From Otis tarda (Eukaryota; Chordata; Aves; Otidiformes; Otididae): a stretch of 64,000 nt of DNA. Of this stretch, positions 12,508-26,236 are shown one piece after another (the stretch's first letter is position 1; each line of letters begins with the position of its first letter). A program made the translations under genes and the position numbers. Location: positions 27,889,001 to 27,953,000 of the forward strand of contig CM048552.1 of assembly GCA_026413225.1 (NCBI GenBank). The letters are read 5' to 3'. The notes below the pieces were generated by a model that saw nothing but the letters and a program-made list of their open reading frames with translations, was not told where the DNA came from and ran no database searches.

Positions 12508-14163
12508 GCCCAACTGTTTTCACGGCTTTGTGCCAGAATTTCAGGCGGTATTTTCACCATATAACAGGACTGGGAGCCTAAAAAGGGCTCATGTAGAATA
12601 TTTTTTTGCAGTTTACTTGCCCAAGTGTCTTGCTATGATAATATCAGAGGCGTAAACCACGATTTTGCTTGTATTTGTGTAAAACTCCACCCCCCTGAAG
12701 ATACTGTATGGCATGAGAAATAAATGTCTCATTAACAGTGTCGAGAAACCGCAGTCATCAAGTCACAAAACTGTACTTTTGTGAAATGCGGGTTTTTTTT
12801 TCTTCCATGACTCTCTCGATGACGTATTTCTTCATAGAACAAGATTTGTCAAGACAATGTGACAAAAATTCAGAGGCCGGTTAAAAAAACCAATCCCCGC
12901 TCATTAGACGGAAACATTTCAGCAGACACGCAGGGTACAGTGCATTTCCTTTGAATCTCTCTCTCCGTCTGTGTTTGCACAATCTGTTTGGAGTGGGATA
13001 ATACTTTCCAGGATCTTAAGAAACAGGTAGTATTTCTTAAGCGGTATCAAAAGAACAAAAAATCCTCCAGGATTTTTTCCAACTAGTAGGAGCCACTTTA
13101 TCCTGGGATTTTCTAGTCTGCCAATTAAAAAGTCATCATGAGGAAAAACACAGTAGCTTTCCCGGAATGTTTGCAATATTTAAAGTCATTAAACCCCAAT
13201 AAATCTGCAGTTGTACAAAGTGGTATCTTCTCATGGTAGCAATGGCATCACGTTTGTTCTTCCAGCCTATGCCATGGGACTTGAAGCTGGATGGGGAACG
13301 CTGGCTGTGTCCTTGTGCATTTGAGGGTGACGGGATCTTCTGCTTAAGGGACTGCGGTCCCCATATCGGAATATTGGCGCAAGACTGGCAGAAGTTTTTC
13401 CTGCTAATAAATCACAAAAACTTTTAAAATTAGAATATACAGATGGCCTTTAACTACAAAAAGGTCATTTATAGTTCAATTACATACCAAAGAAAACCAC
13501 ATTTCAAATATTTCAGCTTCCTCTTTCAGTTATAAAGTCACAAATACACATCTGAAAAAAGTCAACATTATTCCGTCGTGCAGTTCTTTATAAACCAAAA
13601 TATTCACGTCACGTTCCCTTATCTATTAGTAAAAGACCCAAAACACTAAGCAATTTTTTCCCTTTTATAAATTTTCCTCTACATATTTTAATTTTCAGAA
13701 TATTATTGCTTACATTATAAAACTAACTATGATCAATTCCTTTTATGTATGAAAGACAGCGGTGTTTTATGGGGCTTTTTAAAAATGTATTTTAATAAGC
13801 AACTTTTCCTTTCGTTTCTGTTAAGCTGTCTTTTATTGAAAGACAGGAGTGGACTGTGTTGGTTTCTTCAGCTCTGCTTCCTTTATATCCTCTCTGTTCC
13901 TAGAAGATCAAAACACTGTGAAATGTGCCCATTTAAAGCACAGTTATTAATTTTATGCCTTTCTTCCTTCAAGCACCACAGTCTCTTCTTCCCCTGGAAC
14001 TACAGCAGGTATTAATATTTTGCAGTAATTTTATGCATTTCACTCCTGCATCTGCAGTGCCTTTACAGTGAGCAGAAAGTATTTAAAAAGCAAGCTGCCA
14101 GTGGAGTCCAGCTCCTCAGGAAGCACACTCCAATGGATTTCCCATTAGGTGCTACACACAAAG

Positions 14164-14165
<2 letters not shown>

Positions 14166-14193
<28 letters not shown>
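14166..14193 (+). repeat. (TAA)n microsatellite
   Basis: About nine uninterrupted taa units lie in the intergenic interval between ST7 and CAPZA2. The length is likely to vary between individuals. Confidence 0.95.
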
Positions 14194-14194
<1 letters not shown>

Positions 14195-17100
14195 TACTAC
14201 AAAGAAAAAGTACATGTCTAAATCCAAATGTTTGCATAAGGCAAAGAGCAATTACTCATTACGCTATCTTGACTCATTACTAGCTTGGTACACTCATGTA
14301 AAAAGTGACATTTCTGTTGTCCCTATTAAAGAAGCACCTAAGCTGCCATTCCAGACAAATTCACAGTTCAGGCTCTGTTTAATACAAGTGATCTCTCTTC
14401 TTTCAGTTCTGTATTAATACAAAGCCTTCAAACATACATTTCCCAAGTGAAAGAAGCAAACTATTCAGTATTATGAAGAGACATGATTAATATTACTAAG
14501 TGTCATCTCGCTCCAAGCACTCATTTGCTAAGTGAAGCCATAACAGAACACAGCTGAAGTGATCAATGGAAAAAAATCCTTTTGAAAAGAATCTTTTATC
14601 TTTCTGCTAAGATTTTCCACTCAATTATCTCACTCATTTAAGTGTTTTCTCACACAACCTCTCAGGTACCTCAGTTCTTACCTCAAAATACAAGTGCAAA
14701 CACTACTAATTGGTTTGCCACAAACCCAGTTCAGGGTTCCTGCTTTCTCATATGACTGTTGATGACTCTGCTAAATGAAATCAGGAAGTTGAAGCGATGA
14801 CAGTTACTAAACATGAGGTACAGTGAAGTTACCATTTTTTTTCCAGAAGAAAGAAACGCTCATGAACTTGTGTGCTGGCAAGAAAGGAAAAATAGATGGG
14901 ATGACTGTGTAGCAAAAGTCTAGTTTGAAAATTCTACCCAGTCAATCTTTTTATGTGTCAAGATTCAAAGTAGTGGGTTTTTTTTTTTTGTGTTTGAGGT
15001 TTTTTTAACTAAACCTTAAAATATCTTCTGTCTGAATGTTTCAGAGATCAATAACTTTTTCTCAGCCCATAATGTACAATCCCCTTGGAGCCCGGCTGCA
15101 AAAGAAGATTGCATCAGGTTTCTTGACAGATGAGAGATGGCCAGGCACATTTGTTGAGGACATTCAGAAGGGCACGCACAAGACCCACATTGGCTCCAGA
15201 CATCTGTGAGCGCTGGGAAACGTCGTCAGCATGGTTTGAAGGAGTCAGACGTCCCCCTGACTTTCAGTTGATGCCTGGTTAGTAATTGAATCCAGCTAAG
15301 CAGTGTTATGCCCAACATCTTTTAAGCTAGATACATACTGAACAACACTTTATGCACCTATGCATGCATGTATATATCTACATGATAGCTACATATGCAT
15401 ATAGTGCCCCTATCAAACATATGCAATGCATACTAAACAATATCAGGGATGAACTGGAGATGGCAGTCTAAACTGAAATCAGTGGTGGTGAGAAACAGCA
15501 TGCCAACATGGGTGAAAGCACTGGAGGACAGCTCATGACATCACATACCCAGCTCTTTTCAGACATACCCAGATCTGAATAAAACAGCTTAAACACATAC
15601 AACAACTTGTTTTCAGCTAAAGCACATGGTCCTTAGTCACAATCCGGAGAACTAAAAATATCCTAAGAAAGACTGAAATGAAAATTCATGCTTAACTTAT
15701 AATTTAGTCAATACATTTTCATTAAAAGAAAGATATTTCAAAAGTATGTAACTACAGACTTCTGAAGAGCATGTCCAGGCTGAAGTTTCTGTTCCCCATC
15801 CTAAAAATGAGATATTACTTTACTGTGGGAATGTTCTTCTGCTCAAAGGAAGATAGTAATATTTCAAAATATGCCACCATTACTAAGATAGAATAATCAA
15901 ATAAGCATTCACATGCCTAGAGCACCACTTGTCAAAAAGCTTAAACAAATATTTCTTCCTTACCACTTCCAAAGCAGTATGAAGGTGACAAGTCAGGGAT
16001 GAAGCTCTGCCTGTTTTATCAGTTTAGAAGGCAGGGGAGTTGAGTTTGAGGGAGCTGAACGCCCAGATTCCCAGAGATCTCCTTAAACTGAAGGAGGATG
16101 GAGAAAACGAGGAGAAAGCTGACTTCTTTAAACCCACGGGGTTGTCTGTGGCTGTGGGGACTCTGCCAGAAAACAGAGTGACATAGAACGTGTCTGGCCG
16201 GTTGTAGGGGAGAGAGGAAAGACTGTCTGAAAGGAAGGTCACTTTAAGGTCTTTACTGACCAGAAAATCAAGGAACCGGCTGCCTTAGTTGCAAGACAAG
16301 TCACAAAAACTGAGTTAGACCTGGCTCAGTTAAGAATTGGACATCAATGCAAAGGCAGGGCAAAGAGAGGTGTTATCAAATGGTTGGCGCAACTCAGAGC
16401 AGTGTTTTGGTATTTTCAGGTAGTGTTCAAATAAGTCTTAACCAGAAAAAAAAAACAACCAACAACAAAAAAAACCTCACACAAACCTGTCATCTTCTTT
16501 TTCTTGTTTGTCTAACAAATTACTTTTCTCCCTAAAAATGAGATGTAAATTTCACCCTGACCATCAGCACCCTTAGGTGTCAGCATGGGGCAGAGTGTGC
16601 CCTCCCATTTGCTAAAGCACATTGATTTTTTTTATTCTTTTTTTTTTTAATCCATGGAAATATCCCCCAGTAGCACTTACATATTTGTATGAAGTAGGTA
16701 GGCACACACATTCATTGAGGCATTTTATGAAGATCCTTTATAAAATCAGGTGGTACACAAAGACACGTCAGTATTTGTTCAAGATGGTACGTGCTCAGGG
16801 TTCATAAAGGAATCACGCAAGCTGCGAGGTTGGCCCCTGGTCAAAAAAAGAGCTTTTGGCAAGTCCGAGTCTGGCATCTGCATCCACACATGTTCTGTAT
16901 GTTACGGGAGGCAAACGGGGCTGTGGGAGAAACGGGGAGGCAGAGACAGATGGCGAAAAGCCCAGAGGGAACCAGCGCTGGTTTCTCCCTCCCCCGTTTA
17001 GGTTGAGGAAAAGGACAAGAGCTCAGCTCCCCACATCCATGCCTTGGATAGAAGTCAAACAGTAAATCTACTTTCTGTATTTTTTTTTTAACAGAGATGC

Positions 17101-18864
17101 ATTTGTGGGTGTAGGAGATGGAGAAGACATTGAATTTCCTTGCTGTTTGGTATCTTGTCTTTTTATTTCTTAAGAAAGAAGATGTTAAGAGTGGGTTTTA
17201 ATTTACTGAGCATTATTACTGTACTTAATAAACAAACCTTTTTAAGAGAGAAAATGTCTCAAATCCTGTCCTCTGAAATCCACAATTAATGTATAGAGAG
17301 CATAGTTTATTTTTCCCCTTATTATTTGTCAACTTTACAAGCTGCACATCCATAGAAACACACAAATCCACTGACAGTTACATTTTACTTAATCTCCAGA
17401 AATTCAGATGAAGGAAATTGAGCAGTCACAGTGCTATGTCATGTACAGGTAATTATTGTGGCTTGAGGCTGGCAACTGTTAGGGAGGATAAGAACGGCTC
17501 TGACTGTAGGCAGACAGGGATGGAGCAGGCAGCATGTCCCCTGCCATGGAAGCAAGTAGCATCCAAATGGCACACTGAATTTCCTCATTTCACAGCTAGA
17601 CTTGGCTCCTCAACCACATCTTGTTAAACCTTTGCAAAATCAAGTACCGACACATCCTTTTGCCATGCCTGATACAATTCTTCCCTCCTTGGCCTGCTTG
17701 TCTCGCCTCTACACGTCCATCCAGTACATCATCGCTGACGAAACCTCTCTCTGGAGACCATGGAGCCCTCATCCTCTTTCCCTCTCCACAGATTAAGGTC
17801 TCTATGAGCTCTTTCTTGTCTTTAAAATCAGGCTACAAAAAATTGTCTTATTTACGTTACCTTCATCACACCCTACTTTCTTCCCTCCTTTGCTCTTCAG
17901 TCTGCTTTCTCTCATCGGTACTCTTGTTGGTTCATGGCATTCTCTCTTCTGCACCCAGCAGTCGTTTTCACATCCACATTTCTTTCCCACAGCATCCTTT
18001 CTCGTTCAGTCCATCCTGCCTCCCCTTTCAGTAATGATGCAATCACTATCCCAAATTGCATTTACCTCACTATATTTAGGCTATAATATTGTGGAAAAAG
18101 GAGGAACATGACTTTCTAATGTGTAGTAAGTGAATGTACCAAATAATCTCTGCCTAAACAGAAAGCCTTGTTGACAGCACTGACGTAGTCCATTAAGGAG
18201 AGAGAGTGTTCTGGAAAGGAAAAACCACAATGGCCGTTTCTTGAGTAAAGTGGCCTGGCTGCAAAAGGGACATTTCAGAGTAAATCTGGACTCAGGCTTA
18301 AGTTAATCCTCTAAATGCTCATGAAGCAGCAGAGTAACCCCACAGGCAGTGTTTCTCGCTTCCAAGGTGGCTGGGGAATGCAGCCCTTGTCTATAAAACA
18401 TTTCTTGTTCAGCTAGCAGGAGCTGACAGACCCCTCAGCCCCGGTGTGGGCAGGTGATGGGTCTAGGAAAGAGAGAATGAAACTTGCCACTGGTACAGAC
18501 ACTTGGGTCGCCCAACATCCTGAACCAAAGCTCAGTGTTAATTGTTGGTGCTAACTTCATACCTTGCGTTGAAGTGGGGTGCTCACATTTGTTATCTGAA
18601 CCATGTTTCAAGAAGAGATTTTGTTGATTTCACAGTTGGCTTTTTCCTTCCCTTCTTCATATTAATCCGTTTATTAATCTAGTTAATTAATTCTAGTTCA
18701 TAAATCTAGTTCTTTAATACTAATCTGAAGAGTTCATATCTCTTTTATTCTACATTATTCTAATAGATTGCATGCTCTTTAGCCAAACTCAGATCTAGGT
18801 GAATTTTATGCTATAAATATGTTTTTATATAACATTTTTGTATTTCGGCCTCCTTCCAATTGTA

Positions 18865-19017
18865 ATCATAGAATCATAGAATGGTTAGGGTTGGAAGGGA
18901 CCTTCAAAGGTCATCTAGTCCAACTTCCCTGCAGGGAGCAGGGACATCCCTGACTAGATCAGGTTGCTCAGAGCCTCATCCAGCCTGGCCTTGAATGTTT
19001 CCAGGGATGGGGCTCAT
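18865..19017 (-). mobile_element. CR1 LINE 3' fragment, antisense
   Basis: It begins atcatagaatcatagaatgg and continues with ttggaagggaccttcaaagg and tcatccagcctggccttgaa. It is cut off after the gggatgggg segment. It lies in the CAPZA2-ST7 intergenic interval. Confidence 0.93.
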
Positions 19018-20320
19018 CAACACAGAAGAGTGCGGCGATGGAGTCCCACCTGGTCTGAGAAGATTCTCTTCCTTCTCACACCTGCTAATGTTGGTAAGCC
19101 CAAAGTAAAATTACTTTCCTTGTCATAAATTACTGCTAGCTTATATCCCACTTATTATCTCTTATCATACAGCTCAGAATTTACTGCCCAGCTAAGCATG
19201 ACTGGACAGCCTTAGCTGAGACTGTTACACACGTAGGGCCCCAGGAAACGCCGTGCATTTCTCACATACCCCACCGGCTGGTTGAGAACAAGGTGTGTTT
19301 GTACTCAAGCACCAGTTGATACTCACAGTCCCATTATTCAGTACGTATCCCTGGCTCCATTTACCACCTATTATTGAAATCCTGCTATAAATACAGCATT
19401 ATTCATTCACTGATGGCTTCTTTCATGACGCTTGCCACTACAGTACCAAGTACTTGATAGACTTCGTACGGACTTTTTCCATAATCTCTTTTGCAAACAG
19501 AAAGCTGTGATGGAGAAGGAATAGCACTAAATGTAGTTAATAATATGGGATCTTGTGCATCACTGAATACTCACAACATTACACTTGTACTCCAGCCCGA
19601 CATCAGTTTGAAACAGCAGGTGCTTCTGCAAATCTGGGCTTCTCTGCATTTGCACACCCCAAGGTGAGAAACACGAGCAGATCCATAGCAAAAGAGGATT
19701 GTAAGGAGCATTAAATTGGAGACAAAATTATCTTAAATCCCAACAGCTGCAGCTGCATGGGGAAAACGCCGGTGGCTCTGCAGCTGTAGGGTGAGCAGAG
19801 TGCTGGGAGAAGGCACTGAGGTCAGGGCAGCAGGCTCTGCAAACGCTTTGCGAAGGCTCTGAATACATAAAAGGAGCATAGCAGTACCGTAGTACTTACA
19901 CCAGAGGTTTACATGGACCTGAGAAGCAGAGCTGTGAGAGGAGAGCCTGGGTACTGCCGGCAGCTTCCCCTCAGATTCGTTCTCCTTGCCAAATGGTGGT
20001 CATGCAAGGGCATCTTGGGCTGCCCTACCACAGCCTCCCATGACGGGTGCGAGAGGTGACTTACCCAGCATCGGGGTGCTCTGTGCGCCAGTGAAAGCGA
20101 TGCGTGCAGGTGGCAGTTACCCGAGCGGCTTTCAATTCCTCCCCTTCTCAATATGCTCTGCTCTTTCCACATACTCTCCCTTAGAAACAGGGCTCTTAAT
20201 TCATGTTTCTGCTATTTAGCTGTTTTATAAAGGAAGAGAAGACAGATCCTTGCTGCTTCCCACATTGCTTTTATTAAAGGTATTTGTATATTTTTCCTTG
20301 CCCTCCCACACTCCAGCAAA

Positions 20321-20361
20321 TTAGCTGTAAGGCCTTTTCAAGGCCTTTTAGCTGTAAGGCT
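20321..20361 (+). repeat. short interspersed duplication
   Basis: The 13-mer ttagctgtaaggc occurs at 20321-20333 and 20348-20360. Between and overlapping the copies, aaggcctttt occurs twice (20329-20338 and 20340-20349). It is probably a small local duplication. Confidence 0.8.
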
Positions 20362-23300
20362 AGCCCAAGTCTGCTCTAGCGAATTGGTTTTAATGGCCTA
20401 CCATCCCCTCTGCTACTCCAGCGGGAATTCTTCTGTCCTGTCTTGGTTCCAGACAAAACCACGTGCTTTGCACATCCTGAGAGTCCTCATTTACATTTGT
20501 CTCCAGCTTTGGCTCACTTCACTTTCTGTTTAGACACAACCAGTGAAGCTAAAGAAGCCAATTTGTTTTCATCCTGCTGTCTGAATCAGTTGCTCTGCAG
20601 AGCAGCAGGGAAGAAGAACAAGATGAAAACCCAGGTGGGTAAGCAGGTAGCTTCACCCACACACTTCCATTCTTTCCCCACAGGATTTCCTAACCTTGCT
20701 GGTGGCACAAATAGCCATACTGAAGGTTTTTTTTTTCCTTAAAATTTCATTAATAGACTATGAGAGGTTCTGAGCAAAGGACATAATAATGTCTTCCATG
20801 TTTTCATCTTCTGTGGTGATCACCACCAAAGATGGTCATGTGATTGCAGCAAACACATCATCTGCAAATAAAATCCACTGGTTTAGATAACTTTGGAACC
20901 TCTCTCACTGGGTCTGTTTCTTTGCTGGTAACTTCGATTCCACCCCACCCCCCCCCAAACACTGATCATTGGTTGTGGAACTGCCAATGTTGGATCTGCT
21001 ACTGCCCTGTTTCTCAACCTTGTCATCATCTGTGATTTGACACCAGGCACTGGGTTACCACACTGTGTCAGCAGCTACAGTTTGGGTAGCAACTTTACTA
21101 TGTCTGGAAGGATCTTACCAGGGGTGTGAAGTATCAGGTAGCTGGATTTATTGTTTGGGAAATTATGTACTGGCACTCTCAGCTGCCTTCAGGTAGAGTA
21201 ACGCTGATCACACCAACTGCTGGTAGGGCTGCAAGGCACACAGTATCCAGCTGAAAGAGCTAAGGAGAGGTAGGCAAGTTCTTAGATGGACAAGGATGGC
21301 TCACTAAGTTTAGTAATTAACTGAGTGCTGGGAGAAGGCACTAATTACTGACTTTAACAGATCCTTTTGCACCCAGAGAATCAGTTATGCAGCAACCTCT
21401 GTTTTTGCCTTGCAGCAAAGCCCTGGCACAGGAGCAGCATTTTAATTCTTCATGAGCATATGGCATTTACTTTCTTAGCAGCATCTCTCACGTCTAGTCT
21501 TCTGCAATGGAGCTGGCTCCTGGCATCTGTGACGGCTAAAGGACTCCTCATACTCATACACACCTATAGAAACTTTTACCAGGCTCTTACATGACACAAG
21601 CTTTTCTGATACTCTGTGCGAGGTCCTGGCTAGCTTGATGGAGGACAGTACCTGTCATTACACACAGAACTGTTGGGACATATGGAAAACGCTTGTGCGG
21701 ATGTTACAACAGCTACCCTCCAGTCTTCACTGGTGCATGGCAGGAGAGGCGAGATGCGCTCCAGTGCTTCTGAAAAACAGGGCAAGTTCTCCTCCTGGAC
21801 CCCTAGCTTAGGCTTCCTTTTCTTTTCCTCCACATAGAAAAAAAGGCAGGAAGAAAGGTGGTGCATTTCACCTCCTCAGTTTTGATGGACATCAGTGCCC
21901 ACAGGGCACTACTAAACAAACTGCCTGCTGTTGGCACAGTATTCCAGATAACAAGGATCCAGCTCATCACCCTGAACAAGTTGACAGCAGCCCTTGACTC
22001 TTCATTGCAGGATGCTTTCAGCTCAGAATCCATTTGCTGGCTGGTCCACACCACTGAATGGTCTCATTTCTGTACACTCCCAGTGCCTACTTTGTCAGTA
22101 AAGGATAACATCAGGCACACATACCTAGCAGTGCTTGGTTGTTCCCCCCTTCTTCCCCCTGCCTTAATTTAGCATGGGCTTTAAAATTGCAACAGAAATC
22201 TTCTAATTGCTGATAAAGAGAATGCTAGCGAATATTATAGCATTCTAGCAAAAGGAAATCCAATTACTACATTAGTATCGTCATAGCCTGCAGTATCATG
22301 AGGACTAAAATGAACAATATGCAGAGGAAAACAAGCTTCTGAAAATAAACAGAAACCAAAAAGCAGGATGTAGAGAAGTGACTAAGTATTGGATTTCACG
22401 TAGAAATCTGAGTTGCTGGATTCAGTCTTTAGCCTAAAAACTACATAATCTGGAGACACTCTTCAAATACATGTGTCGCAAAGAAAATGGGAACAAGTTG
22501 TTCTCTATGCCCACAACCAAGATAAAAAGAAATTCAGATCCAGAAAGGAAGATTTAAATTTTCCTAGTATCTACCTTAACACTAATAATACCAAAGCCCT
22601 ACAAGAACTTGGAGAGGAAGGATAATCTTTATCATTAGCAATTTCTTTCAGAGTAGACAAGTCTCTGTCCTGCCACATACGGTTGAGATGCAGCTGATCC
22701 TGTCACGCTGCGGAATAAAAACTAAGATGAGCGTTTGCTTTCCATTCAAGGATTTCAAGATTTCTAACACCACTATTCAGAAATCTTCCAATCGAGTACC
22801 CAAACTTTAGAATCTTTAGCCACAACTGTTTTTTGGCCAATCATGTTTTTGCTACCTCATGTTCCTATTTTTACAATGAAGTGAAAGACTTGCAAAGCCT
22901 ACCAGTTTCACAGCATCTGAAAGCTGGTTTAACAGTGCAGCATCACACAAAATGAAAGAAGGAAGCAGATTTTTCTTCCTGCTATTTAGTTTAAAACTGC
23001 CAATGGCTCTTGAAAGCTCAATTTCTATTCCAGTTGCTTGTGCAAGTATTAAGATGTCACAGCAAAGTTAAACTGATTTTTAAAATATATCTTCATCTTT
23101 TAAATGATTTATTTTGTAATTGGCTTACTCCTTTTCCAAGCCTTCTTCCCTAATTTCCAAATTATGTGTGTTTCAAGTTATTACTGCGTGGTTAGACCAA
23201 TAGACGAGAAACAGGTGCTAGCTCACAATACAAATAGCAGGTTATTAACAGAAAGGTCACAGAGGCATTGGGAGCAGCATCCTCAGGAGTTTTGACTATG

Positions 23301-24687
23301 TTAGGACACAGTGCTGGAATGGGAAGAACAGCTCGAGCAATACCTGCAGCACACCTTTGCCATTGCAAGGCAGAGGTTTGAAACAGCATATGTACCCAGA
23401 CAGGTACTCGCAGGCGCCATGTACCCAAGACTTCTGTGGTCAGTGCTCCCACAGCCTCCATCAGACCTGTGCTCCTGGAGTGCAACTTGACTTTAACTGA
23501 ACCTTTCCTCAGAGGCTCCCACTCTCAAGGCTGAAGAGGAGACTGGGTTGAGTGGAAACACACAGCACCTTTCTTCCTTAAGGAAAATCATAACAGATCT
23601 CATTCTTGTACCTCTAACAATCTGGCTGATACATCTTTCTTATAACTGGATGTACTGCCTTACCTGGGAAAGGGCAGCATGATGGCATCCTGAATCCCAG
23701 GACTAGTATTTGAACCCCTTGCCGCATTATTTGCCCTTCTGGCACCTTAACAGCACTGCAAGAATTTGAACTTCGGGCACTTAACTTTTAGTACCCAACT
23801 TCTGCAACAGATGCCCAGTCCGAGACCATACAGACCACCATCCAGTACTCGAGAAAGCTAGCACACTGGGCCGTGAAGCAGCTCAAACAGGCAAAGAAAG
23901 AGGAGATAGCCTGGTTTTCTTTTAGCCAGTTATGAGAACATTTGCTCCAGGGAGACCCTTTACCTCGTGGGACCAAAACCCCCTACCTCTGAGGAGAGGT
24001 TGCAGACGTACCATGAAGTAACTTTTGCCTCAGCTGGCTGTTGCCTGCTACATTATCATTCCTAAGTAATTTCTGAAATAATCTTGAAAGGTAACTCAGA
24101 CTGAGCTGCACACCGGGAAACTACTTATTAAAGGAAGTACTCTCAATTCTTCCACTGATGCCTACAGTAGTTGTACTCAGTATACACTTGATACTGGAAA
24201 ATATTAAACACATTTAAATACAAAACTGAAATGAGTATTTACTACAAGTCATTATTAGCACATGGTGGTGTCCCCCCAAACCAACCAACCAAATACTACT
24301 TTTAGCAGGCACATTTACAACCCTGTAAGCTGAGGTTATTTCAAACTACAGCTAGTCAGGCAAAAGTCCCTACATGCTCCTCTTGACTTAAGAGGAAAAA
24401 TCTAAGATATCTGCCCCTGCCCAGCTTTACTGATTTGCAAGGAAAAGATGCACAGAAAAAATCTAAACATGTTTACAGACTGTATCCTTTAAGGCAACAA
24501 TTACCATCTTTGTCCTCTCTTGTGATGAGCACATGGATAGTATCATGCTAAGCAATATTTGTTACAGGTAAGCTAATCACAGTAGGAGAGGAAAATACGC
24601 TAATAAGAAAACCTACCAGGTATTAAGCATTCATTTTCGCAGAGGAAATAAAGTACGCAGTCACAGCTTCCTCCCTTTAGCTGTGAA

Positions 24688-24771
24688 GAAAAAAAAAAAA
24701 ACAAAACCAAACTTTTTTTTTGTTTAAATCTGATACAAATTTTCCCCTTTCAAAAAAAAAAAAAAAAAAAT
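24688..24771 (+). repeat. paired poly-A tracts
   Basis: Runs of 13 and 18 A's flank acaaaaccaaacttttttttt sequence. The stretch is low-complexity, with no coding or transposon signature. Confidence 0.7.
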
Positions 24772-24993
24772 CAGAGTTCACGCTGTCACACAAAAATTGA
24801 CACTTCAAGGTTATGAACAAACTAAGTTTAATCTAAACCTAGTTTACAGTTGCATCAGAGGAAGAACAGTTTCAGTCTTTCCAGTAAACGAATGCAGCAG
24901 AAGCTATGTCTGTGTCAGCAAGTAATTCAGTACGATAGCAGTGAACCCATAGAATCAAACAGTTAATATTCAACCTCTGTACGTACAGTATGT

Positions 24994-25161
24994 AGAATCA
25001 TAGAATAGTTTGGGTTGGAAGGGACCTTAAAAGGTCATCCGGTCCAATCCCCCCTGCAAGGAGCAGGGACATCTCCAACCAGATCAGGTTGCTCAGAGCC
25101 TCATCCAACCTGGCCTTAAATGTTTCCAGGGATGGGGCATCTACCACCTCTCTGGGCAACG
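24994..25161 (-). mobile_element. CR1 LINE 3' fragment, antisense
   Basis: It starts agaatcatagaatagtttgg and includes ggttgctcagagcctcatcc and accacctctctgggcaac. It lies downstream of CAPZA2. Confidence 0.93.
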
Positions 25162-26236
25162 TGCACAGTCTGGAAATTTGAAGGCCAGGTTTGGTCTGAT
25201 CCTCCAGACATCCTCAATGCACAGGTGGTTTCAAGCTGCCTTGAAAGAAGCCACTGCTACGTACTTGCATCACCATTAGGAGCTGGAGGGCATTTGGTGC
25301 ACATGCAGTTCCTAGCTTAGATTTCTCTCAAAGGGAGTGAACCCTAGAGCACCAAAACTGCTTTGTCAGCCAAACCAGTATGTGGCAAGTGGGGATGAGA
25401 GAAGAATTTACTCCCAAACTGCACAAACTACATCACTGCTATAGCTGAGGCTGGAGTCATCCCATAAAGATGACACATCTATTAGGATGTTCAGTCTCAT
25501 ATAACACTTTTAACCCCGGGCTGAATGATCATTTATTGAGGAACTGTGCTGCAGTGTTCCCAACTGAACCAGTCGGCAGAATTGCTTTCAGCATGTAGAG
25601 CATAAGAAGCAGTAGCAACGTAACCAAAATGACAATGATTTTAAAGTTTCATTCTACCTGCAGTATGAATTAAGACAGACATACAAAAAAGGCTGCTCAG
25701 GAGAACTTGAAAGCAGAATTGTCACTCCTGTTGCAGATGATCAGAAAGAACAAGTGCTTTCTTGCCTAAGTTAATAATTCCTATGTATGAAGGGGCACCC
25801 AGATGCATAAGATGTAATACACTTCATAAATGCAAGCATTTTACAAGTCCATATTACAAGCCATAATGTCTAGTACATCAACATTCCACAATACAAAGCC
25901 TGTATTTATATTTAAAAATAGAATATAAACAAATAGTAATTCACATTAAGACAATTGCCACAGCAGAATTTTTCAGAAAGTGCTTTACCTACACAATATA
26001 CTCTAAAGTCTACCAAGCAAGATCTAAAGTTCTCCAATTTAAAAGGAGTAGGGGTAGAAACAGAAAAGTGCAAGTGACATCCAAAATTCTGAGAGAAATC
26101 AATAACTTCAAGTGTGCAACGTGCCTCAGATGAAGGTGCCCCAGGTCAGCTTCATCTGGGGAGTCATTATCCCTAAATATGATACAGTATAACATTTTGA
26201 AAAAGTAACAGAATAGTTGCTTTACTTACAAATTGC

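Larger units (their letters stand above)
12510..26236. other. CAPZA2-ST7 intergenic interval
   Basis: Apart from CR1 tails at 18865 and 24994, the (TAA)n repeat, poly-A tracts and a pyrimidine-rich block at about 17640-18040, I see no gene, RNA or other repeat. The open frames are short; the longest (137 codons near 17.6-18.0 kb) follows the T/C-rich composition. Confidence 0.7.

Noticed and set aside
12156-12655. Frames of 122-134 codons rich in Lys/Glu or Phe/Ser
   Set aside because: These are translations of the homopurine tracts in one or the other strand.
17621-18034. 137-codon Ser/Leu/Pro-rich frame
   Set aside because: It follows a T/C-rich stretch. There is no domain, no splice context and no similarity that I recognise.
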